Positions 1 through 6,109 of a stretch of 10,002 nt of DNA are shown piece after piece (within the stretch, counting starts at the first letter, position 1; every line of letters begins with the position of its first letter). The DNA lies in NCBI GenBank assembly GCA_007134115.1, contig SLLK01000289.1, forward strand, positions 1 through 10,002, written 5' to 3'. This stretch comes from Gammaproteobacteria bacterium (GTDB lineage: Bacteria; Pseudomonadota; Gammaproteobacteria; UBA5335; SLRW01). The position numbers and the translations under genes were made by a program. The notes below the pieces were generated by a model. That model worked only from the letters and a program-made list of their open reading frames with translations. It had not been told where the DNA came from and made no database searches.

Positions 1-299
1 GGCTGGCGCAGAAATACATGAATGGGCGTGCCGCCTCGATTATGAGTTTCGGCATTGACGGCGGTGCCGAGGGTGGGGCGAAATTCATCGACGCCCTGCA
101 ACTCATCACCCGGCTGGTCAACATCGGCGATGCCAAGTCGCTGGCCTGCCATCCGGCCACCACCACGCATCGTCAGCTCAATGACGAGGAACTCGCCTCG
201 GCCGGGGTGAGTCGGGACATGGTGCGGCTGTCGATCGGGCTGGAGCACGTGGATGACATCATCGCGGACATCGAGCAGGCGCTCAAAGCGGCCGCCTGA
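1..299 (+). CDS. metY: O-acetylhomoserine sulfhydrylase, C-terminal end (partial)
   Basis: The gene enters from the left edge; its first whole codon is at position 3 and it ends with TGA at 297-299, giving about 98 C-terminal residues. The family (Cys/Met metabolism PLP enzymes, fold type I) joins O-acetyl-homoserine with sulfide to make homocysteine in the cytoplasm. What is visible fits the C-terminal subdomain: a KYMNGRAASIMSFGI stretch, the near-invariant SLACHPATTTHRQL segment, and the VRLSIGLEHVDDIIADIEQAL tail, whose Arg normally binds the substrate carboxylate. The 'MSFGIDGG' wording and the tail look more like MetY than cystathionine gamma-synthase. The PLP-binding lysine lies upstream of the window, so activity cannot be judged. 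The next gene starts 25 bp later and is probably co-transcribed. Confidence 0.85.
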   Translation, partial: LAQKYMNGRAASIMSFGIDGGAEGGAKFIDALQLITRLVNIGDAKSLACHPATTTHRQLNDEELASAGVSRDMVRLSIGLEHVDDIIADIEQALKAAA

Positions 300-324
300 C
301 CGCGACCAACCGGGAGGTATCCTG

Positions 325-759
325 ATGGCAGAAAAGATCTGGGTTGTAGCGGCGGACAGCAGTCGCGCGCGTATTTTCCAGACCACCGGGTCGCGCAAAC
401 CGCTGGAGGAAATTGAAGTGCTCGCGCACCCGGAAAGTCGCCTGCACGAAGGCGATCTTTCCGATGATGGTCCGGGTATGGTGCACGAAAGCCATGGCGA
501 CGGTCGCCATCTGACCGACAATTACCGCAAGCAGTACGAGGCCGAAGTATTTGCCCGCGAGGTGTGCAAACGGCTGCATGAAGCACGTGCCGGAGGCAGC
601 TTTGATCGTCTGTATCTGCTGGCCTCGCCGGCCTTTCTGGGTCACCTGCGCGACGGCATGGACGCGCCCACGCGCAAACTGATCCAGGCTGAAGTGGACA
701 AGAACGTGGTGCTGGCCAAACCCGAGCAAATCCGCGACCACTTGCCCTGGACCCTGTGA
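325..759 (+). CDS. Host-attachment family protein (PF10116, baeRF-like)
   Basis: A 144-residue cytoplasmic protein with no signal peptide or membrane segment. The ATG at 325 is chosen because GGGAGG (312-317) sits 7 bases upstream; the frame stays open further left but only into the end of metY. The opening IWVVAADSSRARIFQ, the middle segment with GMVHESHGDGRHLTDNYRKQ, and the late FDRLYLLASPAFLGHLRDGM and VVLAKPEQIRDHLP match the family called 'protein required for attachment to host cells'. That family is structurally related to the central domain of archaeal/eukaryotic release factor 1 (the baeRF group). The name comes from a plant-associated phenotype and the biochemical role is not established, so attachment should not be assumed here. 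The gene overlaps the pabB start by 4 bp, suggesting translational coupling. Confidence 0.8.
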   Translation: MAEKIWVVAADSSRARIFQTTGSRKPLEEIEVLAHPESRLHEGDLSDDGPGMVHESHGDGRHLTDNYRKQYEAEVFAREVCKRLHEARAGGSFDRLYLLASPAFLGHLRDGMDAPTRKLIQAEVDKNVVLAKPEQIRDHLPWTL

Positions 760-2186
760 ACCACGCTGCCGGGCTGCCGGATGCGCCCGATGCCGCCGGT
801 TTCCGGCGGCTGGTAGCGCAGGGCTACAACCGCGTACCGCTGGTCCGGCGCCTCCCCATTGGCCGGCATACGCCGGTGTCGCTCTACCGCCACCTGGCCG
901 AAGCGCCGGCATGCCTGCTGCAAAGCACGCGGCGTGACGGTGCCGACGGACGTTACTCCATCCTGGTCACCGATCCGGTCAGGGTGCTGCGCGCCCGGGA
1001 CGGCGTATGTGATGTGGATGGTCGGCCGCAGGACGGCGATCCGGTGCGGGTGCTGGAAAGCGAGCTGGCCGCCCGGCGCGGGGCGCGGCACGCCGCTGCG
1101 CCGCCCTTTGCCGGCGGCGCTGTCGGTTTTATGGGTTACGAATGCAATCGCTTCTTCGAGCCGGTGACGCCGGCCCGTGACAACGATCTGGACCTTCCCG
1201 ATTTCTGCTTTCTGGTCGTCGATGATGCCTGGGTGTTTGATCATGCGCATGACGAACTGGTGCTGGTGGCCAGCGGCGACGATTACGCGGCCTGTCGCGC
1301 AAGACTGGATAGCATGCAGGCCTCGCTGGCCGGCGATCCGGGTGAAGATGCGGTGACCCCGCCCGGCGGCGGGGCAGTGGTGTGGGAGTCCAATTTCACT
1401 GAGGCGGCTTACCAGGCCGCGGTTGAGCGGATTCTGGATTACATTCGTGCCGGGGATACTTTTCAGGTGAATCTGTCCCAGCGGCTGGCGGTGCCCTGCC
1501 GGCGGGATCCGCTGGAGGTATACCGGCGGCTGGTGCATATCAATCCGGTGCATTTTTCCGGGTTTGCCGATTTCGGTGATTTTCGCCTGATCTCCGGCTC
1601 GCCGGAACGGCTGGTACGCATTGCAGACGGACGTGCCTGCACGCGGCCCATTGCGGGTACCCGGCGACGGGGTTCACCGGCCGAGGAGCAGCGGTTTCTG
1701 CGTGAACTGCGCGAATCGGACAAGGAGCGGGCCGAACATGTCATGCTGGTCGATCTGGAGCGCAACGACCTGGGGCGGATCTGTCGGCCCGGCAGCGTGC
1801 AGGTGACCCGCCTGATGGAAATCATCAAGTATTCTCATGTGATGCATATCGAGTCACTGATCGAGGGGGAACTGAGCGCCGAAGCGGGGTTGTATGACAC
1901 GCTGCGCGCCATGTTCCCCGGCGGCACCATCACCGGCGCACCCAAGGTGCGCACCATGGAGATCATTGCCGAACTCGAGCCGCATACGCGCGGGGCCTAC
2001 ACCGGTGCGCTGGGCTATGTGGCCGATGACGGCGCGCTGGACTTCAATATCCTGATCCGCACCATTGTGGAAAAACAGGGTATGGCCTGGGTGCAGGCAG
2101 GTGGCGGCATCGTGCACGATGCCATTCCCCGGCGCGAATATGCGGAAACGCTGCACAAGGCGCGCGCGCAACTTGAGGCACTGTAG
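756..2186 (+). CDS. pabB: Aminodeoxychorismate synthase component I
   Basis: A 476-residue enzyme that converts chorismate and ammonia to 4-amino-4-deoxychorismate, the first step of p-aminobenzoate and folate synthesis; a PabA-type glutaminase (not in this window) would supply ammonia. The start is a GTG whose last bases form the TGA of the previous gene; it has no clear Shine-Dalgarno, so coupling is likely and a slightly different start is possible. Residues about 15-170 form the anthranilate-synthase-I N-terminal region and about 210-470 the chorismate-binding domain, with GDTFQVNLSQR, KERAEHVMLVDLERNDLGR and the C-terminal GGGIVHD. FPGGTITGAPKVRTMEII and DFNILIRTI favour PabB over TrpE. 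The N-terminal GYNRVPL recalls TrpE, but the usual TrpE LLES feedback motif reads LLQS. Ala300 in PIAGT replaces the catalytic Lys of E. coli PabB, as in Bacillus-type PabB. Confidence 0.85.
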   Translation: MNHAAGLPDAPDAAGFRRLVAQGYNRVPLVRRLPIGRHTPVSLYRHLAEAPACLLQSTRRDGADGRYSILVTDPVRVLRARDGVCDVDGRPQDGDPVRVLESELAARRGARHAAAPPFAGGAVGFMGYECNRFFEPVTPARDNDLDLPDFCFLVVDDAWVFDHAHDELVLVASGDDYAACRARLDSMQASLAGDPGEDAVTPPGGGAVVWESNFTEAAYQAAVERILDYIRAGDTFQVNLSQRLAVPCRRDPLEVYRRLVHINPVHFSGFADFGDFRLISGSPERLVRIADGRACTRPIAGTRRRGSPAEEQRFLRELRESDKERAEHVMLVDLERNDLGRICRPGSVQVTRLMEIIKYSHVMHIESLIEGELSAEAGLYDTLRAMFPGGTITGAPKVRTMEIIAELEPHTRGAYTGALGYVADDGALDFNILIRTIVEKQGMAWVQAGGGIVHDAIPRREYAETLHKARAQLEAL

Positions 2187-2202
2187 CCGTCAACGCATGG
2201 CG

Positions 2203-2228
2203 CCCGTGGCCGGTTTCCGGCGCGCGGG
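2203..2228 (+). terminator. Weak hairpin after pabB
   Basis: GCCGG (2209-2213), a TTT loop and CCGGC (2217-2221) form a 5-bp stem, extended after a small internal loop by CCCG (2203-2206) and CGGG (2225-2228). It begins 17 bases after the pabB stop. No run of T follows, so a Rho-independent terminator is doubtful; it may only protect the 3' end. Confidence 0.25.
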
Positions 2229-2358
2229 ATGACGCAGTGCCTGCAGTTCGCTAAGCTTGCCGCCGTTTGTAAAAAATAACGCCGTCCGCGGTGCGCCCGT
2301 GTAGCGGCAGGCATCGCTGTATTTGCGCAGCGTTACGCGAGCCATGAGGAGAGAACCG

Positions 2359-3786
2359 ATGTCAGCACAGGGTAAGAAAGCAGCGCCGCTGGCAGGATGG
2401 CGCTGGGGTCCGTTTACCTTCCGTTTGCCCTTCTACCATACTCGGTTGCACTGGCCGGAATTTCTCCAGGGCATCGCGCTGGCCTCCGCCACTGGCCTGG
2501 CGCTGGTGCCGTTCATGATGACCTACTTCGATCTGAGCTTCGAGCAGGCCATCGCCATGTCATTCATGCATGGCTTCTTGATCGGCATTGCGCCCATTGC
2601 CTTCGGTGAACCCTATTCGCCGGGCTGGTTGACGCCGGCCCTGCCGCTGGTGATGGCCTTCGTGATCACCGGCTACGACACCCCGGTGGAGCGGCTGCAG
2701 GCGATGACGGCCATGACCATGGTGTTTACCGTCATGCTGGCCATCCTTGGCGCAACGGGACTGGGTCGCAAGCTGATGGAATGGCTGCCGGCGGCGCTCA
2801 AGGCGGGCATCATCATGGGTGCGGGTATCGCCGCATTCCAGCGTGTGTTCCTTGACGGTGATTCGTCGCTGGCCGATCAGCCCATCTCCACGGTGATTGC
2901 GTGCAGTGTGGCGCTGGTGTTGCTGTTCTCCATCCCGTTCCGTTTTCTCAAGTTGCGCGCGCGGCCGCTGATGGTCATTGGCGGGCTGGGTCTGCTGCCC
3001 GGCTTTCTTGCCGCCGCCTTCTTCGGCCCGCTGTTCGGTGAAGTGGAATACAACATCCGCTGGGAATTTTTTGTGCCACCGGTGGTTGAAACCTGGCAGG
3101 TGGTCTCGCCGTTCGCCATCGGCTGGCCGTCGTGGGAGATGTATCTGGCCGCAGCTCCGCTGGCGCTGATTACCTACATCATCCTGTTCGGTGATCTGGT
3201 GACCGGTAACGAGATTATCGAGGAGGCGCAGAAAGAGCGGCCGGATGATCCCATTGAGATTGATACCACCCGCTCGCACCTGTCGCTGGCTATTCGTAAC
3301 CTGCTGATGGGTATCTCGGCGCCGTTCTTTACCACCCAGGGTCCGCTGTGGGCCGGGGTGCACGTGACCGTGGTGCAGCGCTGGCGCCAGGGTCGGCGCA
3401 CCATGAGCAATCTGTTCAGCGGGGTGCACTCGTATTACTTCATGGGCATTCCGTTCATCTATTTTGTGTTGCCGTTGCTTACCGCACTGGAACCGCTGAT
3501 GGGCGTTGCACTGTCGCTGACACTGGTGCTCACCGGCTTCGCCTGTGCCTATGTGGCCATGGCCATTCCGGCGCATCCGGTGGAGCGCGGCGTGACCGTG
3601 CTGACCGGCGTGGCGCTCGCGTTCTTCGAGCCCTGGCAGGGGCTGGCGGTCGGCGTGGTGGCGGCTGTGTTGCTGATCGGCGGCCGTGATGCGGTGCAAA
3701 TGGAGCGCGCAGTTTCGGAACAGGAGCAGAGCTATCACAAGGCCCGCTCCGATGCCGCCGACAAGCGTGAGCAGAGCCGACGCTGA
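2359..3786 (+). CDS. SLC23/AzgA-fold permease of unknown substrate
   Basis: A 475-residue inner-membrane protein with roughly 12-14 hydrophobic segments and a charged, Gln/Lys/Arg-rich cytoplasmic C-terminus. The ATG at 2359 is preferred to a TTG 36 bases upstream because GAGGAGAG (2346-2353) is well placed. The first segment (GIALASATGLALVPFMMTYF), the segment AALKAGIIMGAGIAAFQRVF, and a second half with GDLVTGNEII (Asp279), IRNLLMGISAPFFTTQGPL and GRRTMSNLFSG follow the inverted-repeat layout of the xanthine/uracil/AzgA permeases and their SulP relatives (UraA fold). The usual TM10 nucleobase-carrier signature (a TTxxEN-like motif) is replaced by FFTTQGPLWAG, so a purine or pyrimidine substrate cannot be asserted. 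It has its own ribosome site 172 bp after pabB and is probably transcribed separately. Family assignment is by motif reading only. Confidence 0.65.
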   Translation: MSAQGKKAAPLAGWRWGPFTFRLPFYHTRLHWPEFLQGIALASATGLALVPFMMTYFDLSFEQAIAMSFMHGFLIGIAPIAFGEPYSPGWLTPALPLVMAFVITGYDTPVERLQAMTAMTMVFTVMLAILGATGLGRKLMEWLPAALKAGIIMGAGIAAFQRVFLDGDSSLADQPISTVIACSVALVLLFSIPFRFLKLRARPLMVIGGLGLLPGFLAAAFFGPLFGEVEYNIRWEFFVPPVVETWQVVSPFAIGWPSWEMYLAAAPLALITYIILFGDLVTGNEIIEEAQKERPDDPIEIDTTRSHLSLAIRNLLMGISAPFFTTQGPLWAGVHVTVVQRWRQGRRTMSNLFSGVHSYYFMGIPFIYFVLPLLTALEPLMGVALSLTLVLTGFACAYVAMAIPAHPVERGVTVLTGVALAFFEPWQGLAVGVVAAVLLIGGRDAVQMERAVSEQEQSYHKARSDAADKREQSRR

Positions 3787-3802
3787 AGGGCTCTGCAGTG
3801 AT

Positions 3803-3872
3803 CGGGGTGATCCATCGAACGTGCTTCGGGCGCGGCACGGTGGGTCACCCCGTTTCTGTGTCCATCACCCCG
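3803..3872. repeat. Inverted and direct copies of TCACCCCG before truC
   Basis: The 88-bp gap between the permease and truC holds TCACCCCG at 3845-3852 and again exactly 20 bp later at 3865-3872, plus its reverse complement CGGGGTGA at 3803-3810. The pairing with the second copy extends to 9 bp (CGGGGTGAT 3803-3811 with ATCACCCCG 3864-3872). In RNA the first arm could pair with either copy, and the second copy touches the truC start. The sites could be a regulator binding array or alternative hairpins; chance is possible in such GC-rich DNA. Confidence 0.4.
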
Positions 3873-3874
3873 TG

Positions 3875-4594
3875 ATGCAGGACCCCATCGAAATCCTTTA
3901 TCAGGATTCGCACTACGTGGCGATTCGCAAACCGCCCGGGGTGCTGGTTCATCGTACGGCCATTTCGCAGGACCGCACCTTTGTGCTGCAGCAGCTCCGG
4001 GATCAGCTCGGCCGGCGCGTATATCCCGTGCACCGCCTGGACCGTGCCACCAGCGGCGTGCTGGTGTTCGCCCTGTCGCCGGAAGCGGCGCGGCGTCTGG
4101 TCGCCGCGTTTACCGAACGGCGGGTGAGCAAGGGTTATCTGGCCGTGGTGCGGGGTTATGCCGCGCCGCGCGGGCTGATTGACCGTCCGCTATCCACGGC
4201 TTCCGGCGGGTCGTCAACGCAGTCCGCGATCACGCGGTTCCGGCGCCTTGCCACTGTCGAGTTGCCGTATGCCGTGTCGCGTTATCCCACGGCCCGCTAT
4301 TCGCTGGTATTGGCGCGCCCGGCCACCGGCCGCCAGCATCAGTTACGGCGCCACTTCAGCGGTGCCGACCACCCCATCGTCGGCGATACCACCTACGGCG
4401 ACGGTTCTCACAATCGCTTCTTCCGTGAACAGTTCGGTCACTATCGCCTGTTGTTGATGGCACGTTCGCTCGCCTTTGTTCATCCGTTTACGCATCGTTC
4501 CCTGTTGATTACGGCGCCGCTGGATGCGTCATGGCGTGAACTGCTGGACCAGCTCGGCTGGTCGCATGTGGGCCGCCGCGACGGCGGCCCATGA
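3875..4594 (+). CDS. truC: tRNA pseudouridine(65) synthase TruC
   Basis: A 239-residue cytoplasmic enzyme of the RluA family that isomerises uridine 65 in the acceptor/T-arm region of certain tRNAs. The N-terminus IEILYQDSHYVAIRKPPGVLVHR, the catalytic loop HRLDRATSGV (Asp56 is the predicted nucleophile), the YPTARYSLV and TGRQHQLRRH blocks, HPIVGDTTYGDGSHNR and the final DASWRELLDQLGW follow E. coli TruC closely and at similar length. This block order, with no S4 domain, separates it from RluC/RluD. The ATG at 3875 is chosen because homology begins there; the open frame runs upstream into the permease gene without similarity. No Shine-Dalgarno precedes it, and an in-frame GTG lies directly before the ATG, so initiation may be weak or structure-controlled. 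A strong hairpin covers the last codons. Confidence 0.9.
   Translation: MQDPIEILYQDSHYVAIRKPPGVLVHRTAISQDRTFVLQQLRDQLGRRVYPVHRLDRATSGVLVFALSPEAARRLVAAFTERRVSKGYLAVVRGYAAPRGLIDRPLSTASGGSSTQSAITRFRRLATVELPYAVSRYPTARYSLVLARPATGRQHQLRRHFSGADHPIVGDTTYGDGSHNRFFREQFGHYRLLLMARSLAFVHPFTHRSLLITAPLDASWRELLDQLGWSHVGRRDGGP
4569..4591 (+). terminator. Perfect 10-bp hairpin over the end of truC
   Basis: TGGGCCGCCG (4569-4578) and CGGCGGCCCA (4582-4591) are perfect reverse complements around a CGA loop; the truC stop codon starts right after the right arm. It encodes the Gly-Arg-Arg-Asp-Gly-Gly-Pro tail. No T-run follows, so it may be a 3'-end stabiliser or a Rho-linked stop rather than a classical terminator. 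Confidence 0.4.
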
Positions 4595-4634
4595 TGCCGG
4601 GTGCATCCATACCCCGTTTTGCTGCGTATATGTT

Positions 4635-4680
4635 GAGGAACCACTGATCATAGGGTCCTCGCAAGCCCTGTATCACAGGG
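4635..4680 (+). promoter_or_regulatory. Two tandem inverted repeats upstream of the FecR-SPOR gene
   Basis: GAGGAACC (4635-4642) and GGGTCCTC (4653-4660) pair over 8 positions with one mismatch around a 10-base loop. CCCTGT (4666-4671) and ACAGGG (4675-4680) pair perfectly around ATC. Both lie in the 122-bp gap after truC, ending 36 bases before the next start codon. They may be leader hairpins or an operator; no confident promoter was found in the gap. Confidence 0.4.
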
Positions 4681-4716
4681 TCGGGGGCGTTGAAGTCGAG
4701 GCGGGGAGGAAAACCA

Positions 4717-5610
4717 ATGCGTGCAATCACTCTATATGTGGCTTTATGGGCGTTGTTGTCGGGCAGTTCCCAGGCGCTGGCGGAGGTGCGTGGTGAGGCT
4801 ACGCTGGCCGCCATGCAGCCGCCGGTATGGCTGGAGCAGGACGGTCGAATGACACCCCTGCGGCCGGGGGACAGTTTTGGCCAGGGCGCTGAACTGGTGA
4901 CCGGGCCTGGCGCGCGGGCGCGGCTGAACCTGCCCGACGGCGGGGTGGTGCGTCTGGGTGAGCGTGCCCGCTTCGCACTGGATCAGCTGGAAATGCAAAG
5001 CGCCGACGAGGGCCTGGTGACGGCGGCGACCCGCGTACTGCGCGGTGCGTTCCGTTACACCACCGGTTTGCTTGAGCGTGAACGCGAACGCGAGGTCACG
5101 GTGGAAGTCGGGGTGTACACGGCAGGCATTCGCGGCACCGATATCTGGGGTCGCTCACGCGAGGCCGACGGTGACCTGATGGCGTTGCTGGACGGCGAAA
5201 TCGAGGTGTTCATTGCCGGCCAGGACGCACCGCTGCGCCCCGAGCCGCTGACCTTCCTGTCCCGCGCGCCGGGCACCGAGGCGGGCCGTGACCCGCAGCC
5301 CATCGACATGGATACGCTGGGAGAGTGGGCGGCCGAGACCGACTTGCACCCGCACCAGGGGGTGATGGAACCGGCCGCGCCATGGACGCTGGTGTTGATG
5401 TCGGTGCGTGACCGGTCGGTGGCCGAGGCGACTGCCGAAGGGTTGCGTGAGGCCGGCTATGCGGTGGCGGTGAGCGGCGCTCAGGTGCATGGCCGGAACT
5501 GGCATCGGGTGATATTGCCCGATTTTGTTTCCAGCCGTGATGCCGCGCACATCGGGGAACAGCTCGATGGACGTCTTGACGTCGAGGGTCCCTGGGTCAA
5601 GCGCGATTGA
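4717..5610 (+). CDS. Exported FecR-domain protein with C-terminal SPOR domain
   Basis: A 297-residue protein predicted to be secreted to the periplasm. The ATG at 4717 has GGGGAGGA (4703-4710) 6 bases upstream and opens a signal peptide (MRAI..., hydrophobic to Leu14, cleavage likely after ALA at 22). Residues about 45-165 resemble the FecR domain: TGPGARARLNLPDGGVVRLG, a VLRGAFRY stretch, then GVYTAGIRGTDIWG (139-145) and LLDGEIEVF. After a Pro-rich linker, residues about 221-297 (WTLVLMSVRDRSVAEATAEGL through HRVILPDFVSSRDAAHI to GPWVKR) fit the SPOR fold, which binds glycan strands stripped of stem peptides. There is no lipobox and no nearby sigma factor or TonB receptor, so a classical FecR iron-signalling role is unlikely; a cell-envelope role is the better inference. 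ERERERE (about 120-126) is a short charged repeat. Confidence 0.8.
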   Translation: MRAITLYVALWALLSGSSQALAEVRGEATLAAMQPPVWLEQDGRMTPLRPGDSFGQGAELVTGPGARARLNLPDGGVVRLGERARFALDQLEMQSADEGLVTAATRVLRGAFRYTTGLLEREREREVTVEVGVYTAGIRGTDIWGRSREADGDLMALLDGEIEVFIAGQDAPLRPEPLTFLSRAPGTEAGRDPQPIDMDTLGEWAAETDLHPHQGVMEPAAPWTLVLMSVRDRSVAEATAEGLREAGYAVAVSGAQVHGRNWHRVILPDFVSSRDAAHIGEQLDGRLDVEGPWVKRD

Positions 5611-5615
5611 TCGTG

Positions 5616-5661
5616 GCTGGTGCCTGCGCCGGCCTTCAGTCAGGCCGGCGGCAGGACCAGC
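5616..5661. terminator. Large hairpin between convergent genes
   Basis: The arms 5616-5635 and 5642-5661 pair over 19 bp with two single-base bulges (G5622 and G5650) around the loop TCAGTC; the inner 8 bp GCCGGCCT/AGGCCGGC are perfect. It starts 6 bases after the FecR-SPOR stop and includes the last codons and stop of the minus-strand usp gene. Neither strand has a T-run after it, but the position and stability suit a bidirectional transcription stop or 3'-end block. Confidence 0.6.
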
Positions 5662-6065
5662 AGCGCACACGGCGGGTGTGCGCAGAGTTGTTGCACGGTG
5701 TCGCGGCGCAGGGACCAGTTCCCGGTTTCACCATGAGCCACCAGTACCAGCAGGTCGGCGCCCCAGCTTCGCACCTCGTCGAGAATCACGTCCGTGGTCA
5801 CGCCGTGCAATACAGCGCATTCATGCCGGCATTCCGGCGGCACATGCTGTGCGCTGAGTTTTTTCAGCAGCTCGCGTGCGCGGGCTTCCTGTTCGTCGGA
5901 AGACTCCTCGGGGACGGCCGGGAAGAACGCTGTGCCCTCAACACCGACTGCGGTCAGCAGGCGCAATTCACCGTCTTCGGCCAGTTGCGCTGCGGCGGTG
6001 GCCAGCGCGCGCGGTCCTTCTTCGGCATGCGTTGGATCAACGGCAACCAGAATCCTGTTGAACAT
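5640..6065 (-). CDS. Universal stress protein (UspA domain, single)
   Basis: A 141-residue cytoplasmic protein with one Usp domain (Rossmann-like alpha/beta). The start MFNRILVAVDPT, the central VTTDVILDEVRSWGADLLVLVAHG and the last strand CALLVLPPA are typical. GGGAG (plus positions 6074-6078) lies 8 bases before the ATG and fixes the start. The family's ATP motif G-2x-G-9x-G-(S/T) reads V109-xx-G112-9x-D122-T123, so two of its three glycines are missing and nucleotide binding is doubtful, as in E. coli UspA itself. The gene follows the BCCT transporter by 44 bp on the same strand and is probably co-transcribed with it, suggesting it modulates or reports on that carrier; this is an inference. 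It ends inside the convergent hairpin. Confidence 0.85.
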   Translation of the reverse strand: MFNRILVAVDPTHAEEGPRALATAAAQLAEDGELRLLTAVGVEGTAFFPAVPEESSDEQEARARELLKKLSAQHVPPECRHECAVLHGVTTDVILDEVRSWGADLLVLVAHGETGNWSLRRDTVQQLCAHPPCALLVLPPA

Positions 6066-6109
6066 CTTTGTTTCTCCCGGTTGTATGGTCAGACCGTTCC
6101 TGCCCGGTA

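Noticed and set aside
642..1553. A 303-codon minus-strand frame opposite pabB
   Set aside because: Antisense shadow of a gene with strong PabB motifs; no supporting motif of its own.
2250..2285. A promoter in the AT-rich TTTGTAAAAAATAAC stretch before the permease
   Set aside because: A TTGCCG box is present, but no -10 hexamer sits 16-18 bp from it; composition alone is not enough.
2560..3738. A 392-codon open frame on the minus strand opposite the permease
   Set aside because: His/Gln/Arg-rich low-information translation, antisense to a convincing multi-helix protein; no ribosome site or family motif.
3686..3874. An upstream extension of truC overlapping the permease end
   Set aside because: The added residues have no similarity to TruC, whose homology begins at the ATG at 3875, and they overlap the permease coding sequence.
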